This document shows, one piece after another, positions 1-6,575 of a DNA stretch of 16,938 bases; the stretch's first letter is position 1; every line of letters begins with the position of its first letter. The notes under the pieces were generated by a model that was given only the letters and a program-made list of their open reading frames with translations, did no database searches and was not told the origin of the DNA. Source of the DNA: Promethearchaeota archaeon (GTDB lineage Archaea > Asgardarchaeota > Lokiarchaeia > Sigynarchaeales > SOKP01). Location: NCBI GenBank assembly GCA_014730295.1, contig WJIN01000264.1, positions 1 to 16,938 of the forward strand, read 5' to 3'. Position numbers and translations under genes: made by a program.

Positions 1-142
1 CGCAATAGGTAAGCAGCTCATCCTTGTAATACAGTTCGGTAATTCCACATTCTAATTTAAGCGAGAGATACTCATTGATGGGTTCTTCCAGCTCGAATTC
101 TGCGTAGTCGCTACTTCCTCCTATGCTCTCTTTTTTTATTTT
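1..142 (-). CDS. Partial protein, N-terminal part resembling Asgard leucine-rich-repeat proteins
   Basis: On the minus strand the frame is open from 142 to the window edge and reads like protein: ...EFELEEPINEYLSLKLE..., then ITELYYKDELLTYC. From memory this resembles the short N-terminal module (...YLxLKLExGxTxIYVxGxxFxxC...) of many Lokiarchaeal leucine-rich-repeat proteins; the repeats themselves would lie outside the window. No ATG, GTG or TTG exists in this frame inside the window. An AGGAGG purine run at 115-120 (minus strand) sits where a Shine-Dalgarno would be, but no usual start follows it. The start may be unusual, mutated or frameshifted. The upstream cofE-like gene ends at 136, so the two may share a transcript. 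Function unknown. Confidence 0.5.
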
Positions 143-909
143 TTAAGAAGATATTTGGAGAAAATATTCATATAAAGGCACTGCTCTGCTGGTAATTCCG
201 TAGTCATTTTTGGATTCTCTGTAAATTCTACATTTGCATTTCTTATGATTACTACAGGTGTTTGTTGATCCGCCTCTCCAAGTAGAAACTGAGCAGCACT
301 TACTAAATCATCTGCAACTGCTCTTAAAGTAATTTCTAGTGGTCGTCCAAATAAATCAGGCTTTCCGATACAATCCTCGACAGGTTCAAAACCAGCAGTA
401 GCCAATGCGATCCCTATAGTTCCTTTCCGAAGTGGTTGGACTCGGGAATCTGCAATTATTACTCCTAAGTTTTTAATATTAAATTTTTCCCTAATTTTTC
501 TATAATAATCCCACACAACTTTTTTTTGTTCTTTTGGAAATAAAACCACCTTATCCTCCCCGGCATTTGACTGGTCAATACCAGCATTAGCAATCAAAAT
601 ATCATTGACTTGTGCCAAAATGACATGTCGCATTCCTCCCAAAATCATATCTGATTCTCGTGATATTAATTCAACAATCCTTTCGTCCATATCGTACTTT
701 TCTGCTAATTCTATTGCTCGTGTTGAGATTTTATGTATTTCGGAGAGGTTTATAACTCTTCCCTGAGCAGTAGCGATCACTTTTTCTGAGATTACAATGA
801 TATCCCCTTCTCGAAGTTCTTTCTCCTCTTTTTGGAGTGTTTCAAATAGGATTTCTAAAAGTGGATCATTTTTCTTAATCAGTGGCAGTTTCAAGGAAAA
901 AAGATACAT
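136..909 (-). CDS. cofE: CofE-family ligase (F420-0:L-glutamate ligase or folate-type glutamate ligase)
   Basis: This 257-residue protein has the family's usual length and motifs: GDIIVISEKV at 35-44, IANAGIDQSNA at 106-116, a conserved DSRVQPLRKGTIG block near 154-166, then DLFGR (185-189) and an A-D-D-L-x-S-A-A helix near 198-206. CofE adds glutamate to F420-0 using GTP. The block that in classical CofE reads roughly DTxGRPFRxGxxG is here DSRVQPLRKGTIG, so the protein belongs to a divergent branch. Members of this superfamily (COG1478) have been proposed to replace the folate ligase FolC in some organisms. A dihydropteroate synthase gene starts 51 bp away on the other strand, so pterin glutamylation is a serious alternative. 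ATG start, TAA stop. Family assignment is firm; substrate is not. Confidence 0.85.
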   Translation of the reverse strand: MYLFSLKLPLIKKNDPLLEILFETLQKEEKELREGDIIVISEKVIATAQGRVINLSEIHKISTRAIELAEKYDMDERIVELISRESDMILGGMRHVILAQVNDILIANAGIDQSNAGEDKVVLFPKEQKKVVWDYYRKIREKFNIKNLGVIIADSRVQPLRKGTIGIALATAGFEPVEDCIGKPDLFGRPLEITLRAVADDLVSAAQFLLGEADQQTPVVIIRNANVEFTENPKMTTELPAEQCLYMNIFSKYLLKK

Positions 910-960
910 AAGAAAAAGAGTTAATTTTAATTGAAATAGTTTTTTTTGTTCATTAAGTAT

Positions 961-1824
961 ATGAGTAAAATTGAATCTGTACTCTTTGATAACTTTATAA
1001 TTGGGGATAACTCCCCTACATTAATAATGGGAGTATTAAATTTAAGTCCAGAATCTTTTTATAAATCTTCAGTCTATGAAACCTTTGAAAGTATAAGAGA
1101 GGCCGCATTGAAGATGATCAGTTCTGGAGCGCTTATCTTAGATGTGGGAGCACGATCTACAGCACCCAAATCTCCAGCTATTTCAGTAGATGAGGAAAGA
1201 AGCCGTCTAGAACCCGTTTTAGAAAAGTTATGTGAAATCATCCCTGACAATCTTCTTCTCTCTGTAGATACTCAATATGGAGAGGTTGCGCAAGCTGCTT
1301 ATAGGATTGCTTCAAGATGCAATAAGCGCATGATTTTAAATGATGTAAGTGGTCTGACGACGGATCCAGACTTAATTGATTTCATTACAAAAAATGATAT
1401 TCCTTTAATTTTAATGGCATCTAAGGATAAGCCAGGAGATCTCCTAACAATTGATGAAATAATTTCACAATTACGATCTAGAATTCAGCTACTCAAAGAT
1501 AAAGGCTATGATTTGAACAAAATAATCGTGGATCCTGGTATAGGACATTGGGTTAAAGATAAAACCTATCAATATGACTTACAAATCATCGCCAATCTCG
1601 AGAAATTACGTACTTTGCAAAAACCCATATTAATTGCACTTTCCAGAAAATCATTTATTGGAGAAGTATTAGAGATCCCCGATCCAGAGAATAGACTAAT
1701 GGGATCCCTTTGTGCCACAGCAGTTTCAGTATATAACGGTGCCCATATTGTAAGAACTCACGATGTTAATAAAAAGTTGAAAGAGATAGTTAAAATGGCT
1801 GAGGCTATCCGAAGAAGTAAATAA
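961..1824 (+). CDS. folP: Dihydropteroate synthase, archaeal type
   Basis: A 287-residue TIM-barrel enzyme that joins a pterin diphosphate to an aminobenzoate-type acceptor in folate or methanopterin synthesis. Motifs run in order: MGVLNLSPESF (23-33), DVGARSTAP (61-69), SVDT (101-104), NDVS (127-130), DPGIG (191-195), SRKSFIG (228-234) and RTHDV (265-269). The first loop reads NLSPESFY, where bacterial enzymes have NVTPDSFSDGG, and the second reads ARSTAP, where they have GESTRPG. This is the pattern I associate with archaeal members, so the acceptor may not be plain p-aminobenzoate. ATG 961 is preferred; a TTG five codons upstream also fits the frame. It diverges from the cofE-like gene. 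A T-rich stretch near 1850 could end transcription. Confidence 0.88.
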   Translation: MSKIESVLFDNFIIGDNSPTLIMGVLNLSPESFYKSSVYETFESIREAALKMISSGALILDVGARSTAPKSPAISVDEERSRLEPVLEKLCEIIPDNLLLSVDTQYGEVAQAAYRIASRCNKRMILNDVSGLTTDPDLIDFITKNDIPLILMASKDKPGDLLTIDEIISQLRSRIQLLKDKGYDLNKIIVDPGIGHWVKDKTYQYDLQIIANLEKLRTLQKPILIALSRKSFIGEVLEIPDPENRLMGSLCATAVSVYNGAHIVRTHDVNKKLKEIVKMAEAIRRSK

Positions 1825-1930
1825 TTCTTTTAGATCCCTTGTTATCAAACTCTTTTTTATCAGAACATCATTCCTCTTAAATATTAAAATCAATACAAAT
1901 TTATGGGAGAAATTCTATATTTATATTGGA

Positions 1931-2536
1931 ATGAGCAAGATCGATATAGATGAGCTATTAAAAATACTCCCCAAACTCATCCGAGAAAATGATACAGTAA
2001 AAGGAGCAATTATCAGTGCACTCTCTGGAGTCGTTGCTACACACGAAGATATAGTAGAATTGAATAAGGCAATGGATAAGCGATTTGAGGCAATGGACAA
2101 GCGATTCGATGCACTACGAGTGGACATTTCAGAATTAAAAAGCATGCTTGGAAATATTCAAAAAACCCTTGGAAAACCATTTGAGCAATATGCTCGAAAT
2201 GTAGTGGTTAGAATTCTTGAGGGAGAGGGTATGGAAAATGTACAATTAGTAAGTAAGAAATTCAAAGATTCAGAACGATATGTCTCTGAAGGAATCGAAG
2301 AGGTGGAGATAGATGGATTTTCACTCACCCCTCCTATAGTCGTTGAAATTACATCCATATTGAGAAATAGGGAAAAAGTGAACAAGTTTTTAAGAAAGAA
2401 GGAATTTTTAGAAAGGAAATATCAAAAAAGTTTTCGAGGCTTCTTCATCGCAGCAAGCACCGAATTTCCATCTGAAGAGATAGGTGAAATAACCGTATTA
2501 TTGCGTAAGGAGAATTCCGAGTTACTAAATCTATAA
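1931..2536 (+). CDS. Coiled-coil protein with PD-(D/E)XK nuclease-like C-terminal domain
   Basis: A 201-residue soluble protein. Residues about 35-80 form a heptad-like helix with a tandem repeat (KAMDKRFEAMDKRFDAL). The C-terminal half, after a PFEQYARNVV segment, contains E-V-E-I-D-G-F and then V-V-E-I-T near 130-142. This looks like the D...ExK core of the DUF3782-type nuclease-fold family common in archaea and cyanobacteria, but the ExK lysine is a threonine (EIT), so activity is doubtful. ATG start without a clear Shine-Dalgarno, TAA stop. The next gene is convergent, its stop only 2 bp away. Role unknown; the assignment is by pattern, not by search. Confidence 0.65.
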   Translation: MSKIDIDELLKILPKLIRENDTVKGAIISALSGVVATHEDIVELNKAMDKRFEAMDKRFDALRVDISELKSMLGNIQKTLGKPFEQYARNVVVRILEGEGMENVQLVSKKFKDSERYVSEGIEEVEIDGFSLTPPIVVEITSILRNREKVNKFLRKKEFLERKYQKSFRGFFIAASTEFPSEEIGEITVLLRKENSELLNL

Positions 2537-2538
2537 AA

Positions 2539-2860
2539 CTAGCTCTCTTCGATTAATTTGTCTATCTTTTTTATAAACCGCTTTGTCGGACCAAATAATT
2601 TAATAGCCCATGTGAACCCTACTGCAGCAAATACAATTAGCATAAGATAAAATGGCCAATAATCTGCTAAGATCCACTCCTTCTATAGTAAACATCACTG
2701 AAAACACGATAATATATAACACTATTGCGACGAGGAGAATAATTTTGATGTATATCCCCCCTACATAACGGATGGGCCGCATTCGACCAAACGTATACAC
2801 TGAGACTAAAAGAAACACGATCGCAACTCCTATGAGCATTCTCTCGAGGAACACAACCAT
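2539..2860 (-). pseudogene. Small membrane protein, interrupted by a frameshift
   Basis: On the minus strand an open frame begins near ATG 2860 (an in-frame TTG lies at 2905) and encodes two hydrophobic helices: ERMLIGVAIVFLLVSVYTFG and, after RPIRYVGG, IYIKIILLVAIVLYIIVF. It continues to ...FTIEGVDL near 2670. In this frame the sequence then degrades into Cys-rich, unlikely protein. One base away it reads ADYWPFYLMLIVFAAVGF, then TWAIKLFGPTKRF and a charged tail, ending at TAG 2541-2539. That is a clear third helix with a basic/acidic tail. A one-base indel around 2667-2673 therefore breaks a roughly 106-residue, three-helix protein. I do not recognise the family. Real mutation, sequencing error and programmed shift cannot be told apart here. 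Confidence 0.6.
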
Positions 2861-2905
2861 ACCGATCTCAAGAGCGAATTGATACAAGATAAGGGAGATA
2901 CACAA

Positions 2906-3182
2906 AGAAAAAATCTCTATGAGAAAAAAAATCTTGTAATAAATAGTTCTCTATCATCTGATTTTCTTAATAAGACCATTTATACCACTTTACTACATTC
3001 TCTATTTATAATTTTCATTGTTTTCTATTATAGAGCATCAAAAAAGGAGAATTTGATCGCCTATTTAATACTTTTTGAAAAAAAAATTTGTGAAGTTTGT
3101 CAAAAAAATTGACATTTAGCCTTGAGGTGTCTTTTATCCTATATTTTCACATTTTATTTCCCATTTTAGAAATCAATTTAAA
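2906..3182. other. A+T-rich intergenic stretch without a recognisable gene
   Basis: Between the frameshifted membrane gene and the SGNH-like gene. A 77-codon plus-strand frame at 2879-3112 overlaps the start of the membrane gene, is Lys/Ile/Phe/Leu-rich and shows no motif, so I treat it as chance. The right end holds the likely promoter of the next gene. Confidence 0.5.
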
Positions 3183-3190
3183 TTATAAAA
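3183..3190 (+). promoter_or_regulatory. Likely archaeal TATA box for the SGNH-like gene
   Basis: TTATAAAA lies 22-29 bases before the GTG start at 3212. With the usual archaeal spacing of about 25 bases from TATA box to start site, transcription would begin at or next to the GTG, giving a leaderless message. This agrees with the absence of a good Shine-Dalgarno. It is inferred from sequence only. Confidence 0.45.
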
Positions 3191-3211
3191 AATTTAATAG
3201 AAGAACTCGGG

Positions 3212-4162
3212 GTGAGTTTAATTAAAAAAACAATTCCTATTCTAATAATTGTCGCCATCGTTGCATCGGGTGTATTATCTCTCTATTTATATATGAATAA
3301 AACTAATGAATTTCCTAATTCTCCACATGATCCCGATATTCCCGTTATCCCCGGCAGTGCCATTATTGTTAACCATTATCACGCACACCTAGAAGATTTT
3401 ATCAATATACCAAATGAATAGCTCGAAGCCGCTAAAGATAATCTAAGTATAGTTTATTGGCATACCTCTCATGGTAGTCAAATTACAACCGGGATGAGCT
3501 CCTTAGATGCTTTTATGGGGGATAATAATATTTATGAATTCAATAGTGCTGGTACGGGAGGCGCGCTTCATTACTATGAACCATCAATAGATTATGCAGA
3601 GAGACATCTCACCGGAAACACAGATGGTTTTGATGATACCACAAGATCATTTTTAGATTCACATTCCGGATATAATGTGGTTTTGTGGAGTTGGTGCGCA
3701 TTAGATAAAAATAATGATTCAATCAACCAATATCTTACAAATATGAATCAACTTGAGTCAGAATACCCTGAAGTTTCTTTTGTCTACATGACCGGCCATT
3801 TGGAAGGTACTGGTGAAGAAGGTTCATTGCATTATTATAATGAACAGATTCGAGATTATTGTATTGATAATAATAAGACATTATACGATTTTGCCGATAT
3901 TGAAAGCTATGATCCCAATGATAATTATTTCCTTAATAAATCTGCAGATGATAATTGTGATTATGATAGCGATGGGAATGGCTCTCGAGATGCAAATTGG
4001 GCTGAAGAATGGCAAGAATCTCATATTGGTGATCAAACCTATCCGAATGGAGGAGAATGGTATGATTGCTCTCCCGCACATACCCAAGCAATTAACGGGA
4101 ATATGAAAGCTTATGCTGCATGGTATCTTTTTGCACGATTAGCAGGATGGAATGATGCATAA
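3212..4162 (+). pseudogene. Secreted SGNH-hydrolase-like protein interrupted by an in-frame TAG
   Basis: GTG 3212 opens a frame with a membrane anchor or signal (KKTIPILIIVAIVASGVLSL), then 69 codons, a TAG at 3419-3421, and 246 more codons in the same frame to TAA 4160-4162. The part after the TAG carries the family core: YWHTSHGSQ, NVVLWSWCA, FVYMTGHLEG, LYDFADIESYDP, an AHTQAINGN block and a final KAYAAWYLFARLAGW. These are the blocks of a conserved SGNH/GDSL-like extracytoplasmic hydrolase family; the Ser of HGSQ and the His of AHTQ are the likely catalytic pair. The TAG falls in the IPNE-x-LEAAK segment, where I recall relatives having Trp, so TGG to TAG would explain it. Without readthrough the product lacks the whole domain. 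Internal starts (ATG 3494) would lose HTSHGSQ. Confidence 0.75.
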
Positions 4163-4262
4163 AACTACCTTCAATTTAATTTAACCCTTATTTTTAGGAA
4201 ATACCAATCTTATATTTCAATGGAAATAATTATCAAAATGGAAAAATTTAATTTTTTTAAAA

Positions 4263-4340
4263 ATGAATACTGAAATTTTAAAAGTTGATCCTCAAGGGAG
4301 GATTGTCTTACCTTATTGTAATAATATCTTCTCTGGCTAA
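4263..4340 (+). pseudogene. 5' remnant of an AbrB/MazE-type antitoxin gene
   Basis: ATG 4263 begins MNTEILKVDPQGRIVLP, the classic first strand-loop-strand of an AbrB/SpoVT (MazE-like) DNA-binding domain, in which the GRIVLP turn is the hallmark. After codon 17 (4313) the frame changes to unrelated residues and stops at 4338-4340. The break coincides with the 3' end of the DUF433 gene on the other strand (its stop is at 4308-4310). The gene was probably cut by a rearrangement that joined the two pieces. Seventeen residues are too few for function. Confidence 0.6.
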
Positions 4341-4532
4341 GGTTGCTCCATATTGTAGAGCGGCATATATATGTTCCTCTTCTAAGGATGGATATTCTTC
4401 TAATATTTCATTAATAGTTAGTTTTTCAGCGAGAGAATCTAAAATTACTGATATTAAAACTCTTGTTCCCTTTATATGAGCTTTTCCGTGACAAACTTTT
4501 GGATCAAATGAGATAAAATCTTTCCAATTCAT
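4308..4532 (-). CDS. DUF433 antitoxin-like protein
   Basis: A 74-residue DUF433 protein. The signature is complete: FDPKVCHGKAHIKGTRVLIS (residues 9-28), then an Ile/Leu helix, NEILEEYPSLEEEHIYAAL (41-59) and QYGA. The domain is a winged-helix-like fold; such proteins are usually the antitoxin of a pair whose toxin is a PIN-like DUF5615 protein directly downstream. Here downstream (below 4308) lies the AbrB remnant and then the SGNH-like gene, and no toxin frame is visible, so this copy is an orphan. ATG start, TAA stop. It may still be expressed, since the frame is intact. Confidence 0.85.
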   Translation of the reverse strand: MNWKDFISFDPKVCHGKAHIKGTRVLISVILDSLAEKLTINEILEEYPSLEEEHIYAALQYGATLAREDIITIR

Positions 4533-4927
4533 TTTTATAAATTTAAAATGTAATATTCTTTGCTAACTTATACTATGTTTTTAAATATAAAGAAATTATC
4601 CACTAATATAAATAAAATTCTATTATTTTGAAATCTTAAATAATTAATTCTCTCTATTTTTACGATTTTACATCAATTTATAAGTAAAACCATCAATGTG
4701 AATCAATTATATTAATAAAAATCTATTAAAAAATGGATTAGATTTAAATAATAATGATTATCTTAAGTTTAATCCTATTTCAGAAAATTCGGATTAAATG
4801 TAAGATAAATAAGATTTAATCAATTTAATGATTAAGCTGAGAAGCGTTCCCCCCGCTCTTAGATTTTGTTGATCAATATTTAAAATTCACCAATTCTCGA
4901 AACTCTCCAAAGCAAACTCTATCAACT
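4533..4927. other. A+T-rich gene-free stretch with one G/C-rich spot
   Basis: About 395 bases with no frame that I trust. Most is A/T runs with stops in all frames. The exception is 4838-4860, which contains six consecutive C (4849-4854) and the short inverted pair AGCG (4843-4846) and CGCT (4854-4857) around a seven-base loop. On the minus strand 4860-4930 could encode short peptide-like pieces, but none has a start or a motif. It may be the edge of a decayed gene or element. Confidence 0.4.
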
Positions 4928-5155
4928 TTATTTCCCATGTTTTTTAAAATGAATTGGTTTATACTTTTTATGCATATCTTTTCTTAGTTGCCTCTTCTTT
5001 TTATCTCGATCATCATACATTGATGAGGAAAGCTCTGCAATTAATTGGTGAGTTTTTTCACTAAATTCACATTTGAAAATTCTCGAGGATAGTCTCTCCA
5101 TCAAAGCGAGAACATCTTCCATTTCCTTAATGCTTTCGATATAGATATTCTCCAT
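4928..5155 (-). CDS. Small hypothetical protein
   Basis: A 75-residue frame from ATG 5155 (a TTG three codons upstream, 5164, is also possible) to TAA. The first half is an acidic amphipathic helix (IKEMEDVLALMERLSSRIF) and the end is strongly basic (KKKRQLRKDMHKKYKPIHFK), which suggests nucleic-acid contact. It begins 45 bases after the end of the broken gene at 5200-5856 on the same strand, so the two may have formed one unit. No family recognised, and it may itself be a fragment. Confidence 0.4.
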   Translation of the reverse strand: MENIYIESIKEMEDVLALMERLSSRIFKCEFSEKTHQLIAELSSSMYDDRDKKKRQLRKDMHKKYKPIHFKKHGK

Positions 5156-5199
5156 ACTATCCAAAAAGAAAAGTGAGGATTTATTTTTTATTAGTCAAG

Positions 5200-5856
5200 T
5201 TAAAATTGGGGTAACTTATAATATTTTTGTAAAAATTCTCTTAAGGCTGGTAGACCAAATTTTTCACCTCCCATTTCAAACACAGGACGCTATTTATGAT
5301 CTAAATAACTTCTGATCTCTTGATTCGTATAAATTTCTGTATTTGTAGAAAGTAATTCTGCTATCCTTTTTAATTGAACTCCACGGGCAAAAAGAATTTC
5401 AGTGATGGAAAGATCTGTATAAGGAACCCAAACTGGACGAGAAACATAAGTCCCATCTAGACCCCGTATAGCCCCAACTCTTTCAGGAAGATCATCAAAA
5501 CCATTTTGTCGTAAATATTCTACGAATGGGGTATAATATTCCTTCATGAGAATGTGGTCATACATTGTATAATATTGATTTGATCCAGAATAATCATTTA
5601 GATAAGCTCCATATATATCATGTAAAATCTCATTAAAAAATAGTCTTCCGTTCTTTTTTCTAGATACTAAAGAATTTCCATCATCCGCATAAATCAACTT
5701 TAATTCCTCCAAATTTCCAAGATCAAATGCTCCAAATCCAGAATTAATTAGATATTGAATAGTTTCATCATAATGATATCCTCGTAAAAGGCTACGTTCT
5801 AAATAGGGATGCCCAAAAAGATCAAAAAGTGAGAGAGAATGTGCTAGTTGCCACAC
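5200..5856 (-). pseudogene. Unidentified protein interrupted by an in-frame TAG, possibly head-truncated
   Basis: The frame reads from GTG 5856 to a TAG at 5292-5290 (188 codons), then continues in the same frame for 29 more protein-like codons (RPVFEMGGEKFGLPALREFL then QKYYKL) to TAA 5202-5200. Before the TAG the protein is rich in Tyr, Leu and Asp, with GNLEELKLIYADDGNSLVSR and FDDLPERVGAIRGLDGTYVS as its most distinctive stretches. No transmembrane segment or family is recognised. The reading frame remains protein-like upstream of the GTG (KSLTDR, to about 5875) but has no start there, so the 5' end may be lost. It faces, head to head, the zinc-ribbon remnant starting near 5870. Nonsense mutation or UAG readthrough would both fit the internal TAG. 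Confidence 0.5.
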
Positions 5857-6168
5857 GCGATCAGTTAAAGACTTTGGAGTATAAAAGAAAGAGATGTTTC
5901 CGATGTAATAAAGTAGTTGGAAAGAGCAGAATTAAATTTGAATATCCCCGCTATACTATTGAACAATATCGGCACGCGCCCCGCACCCCTTTAATCAAAG
6001 AACAATTTTGGGTATGTGAAAAATACAGAATTAAAATTGATTTAGAGAACATCAATCGTATGGACGAAGAGAAAAAAGGATGAATTCTTAGACATTCTCG
6101 ATGACGCTGCGCTTTATTATAAGAACAGAAATTCATTATTCATTAAAAAAGGGTTAAAAATCCTTTAA
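5829..6168 (+). pseudogene. Decayed zinc-ribbon-like gene with a frameshift
   Basis: The frame 5829-6083 is convincing only from about 5871: KRKRCFRCNKVVG, then RIKFEYPRYTIEQYRHAPRT, PLIKEQFWVCEKYRIKIDLE and INRMDEEKKG, ending at TGA. One base over, from 6079, the sequence reads DEFLDILDDAALYYKN, then SLFIKKGLKIL and TAA at 6166-6168. Five instead of six A at 6072-6077 would join the two into one protein. The first CxxC (CFRC) is whole; the second (CEKY) has Tyr where Cys is expected, one base from TGC. The 5' part overlaps the opposite gene and is probably not original. The family is unknown, and both defects point to a pseudogene. Confidence 0.45.
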
Positions 6169-6178
6169 TTATTGTTTT
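6148..6178 (+). terminator. Possible hairpin plus T-rich terminator
   Basis: AAAGG (6148-6152) and CCTTT (6162-6166) can pair around a nine-base loop, followed by a T-rich tract. It overlaps the stop of the zinc-ribbon remnant. The stem is short, and T-tracts are common here, so this is tentative. Confidence 0.25.
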
Positions 6179-6494
6179 TATTTATCTAAATTGTCTAATA
6201 AAAAGAATATTAACTTATTATAGATATTGAATAATTTTCTAATCATGTATTACTCAATTTAGCCTAAAACCTAATTTAATAATTGATCTGATAACTCAGA
6301 TTATAGAAATCCTTTGCTCTCTATCATTTATTTCTAAATAAGATTTGATAATCTCACAATGTTAAAATCTTCCAATTTTATTACTTGGTCTTTCTTATCA
6401 TTGTTTTTTTGCTCAATTAGAATCTTTTTTTTGGATCATATTTAAATGTGCGAATCACTATATATTAATTAGGAAGCGCAATATTTGAGTTCAA
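6169..6494. other. A+T-rich leader region of the gyrase operon
   Basis: Roughly 330 bases of very A/T-rich sequence upstream of the proposed gyrB promoter, with no recognisable gene, RNA or repeat. A further TATA-like run (ATATTTAAAT, 6438-6447) and a TATATATTAATT stretch near 6458-6470 are alternative promoter elements. Position before a gyrase operon makes supercoiling-dependent control plausible, but nothing here proves it. Confidence 0.35.
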
Positions 6495-6502
6495 TTTATA
6501 TA
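6495..6502 (+). promoter_or_regulatory. Candidate TATA box for gyrB-gyrA
   Basis: TTTATATA lies about 75 bases before the gyrB ATG at 6576, which would place the start site near 6525 and leave a leader of about 50 bases. An AT-only palindrome (ATTAATATTAAT, 6539-6550) sits in that leader. Base composition makes chance matches common, so confidence is low. Confidence 0.3.
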
Positions 6503-6575
6503 CTCTTAGGATTATTCTTCACAAGGTTTTTTCACACCATTAATATTAATTAATAATCATCAAATAAGATTTCTA

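Noticed and set aside
2879..3112. 77-codon plus-strand open frame
   Set aside because: Low-complexity Lys/Ile/Phe/Leu content, no motif, overlaps the start of the membrane gene, and the region is A/T-rich; most likely chance.
3813..4106. 97-codon plus-strand frame inside the SGNH-like gene, and a matching minus-strand frame 3881-4087
   Set aside because: Both are Ile/Met-rich out-of-frame readings of the well-supported SGNH-like gene.
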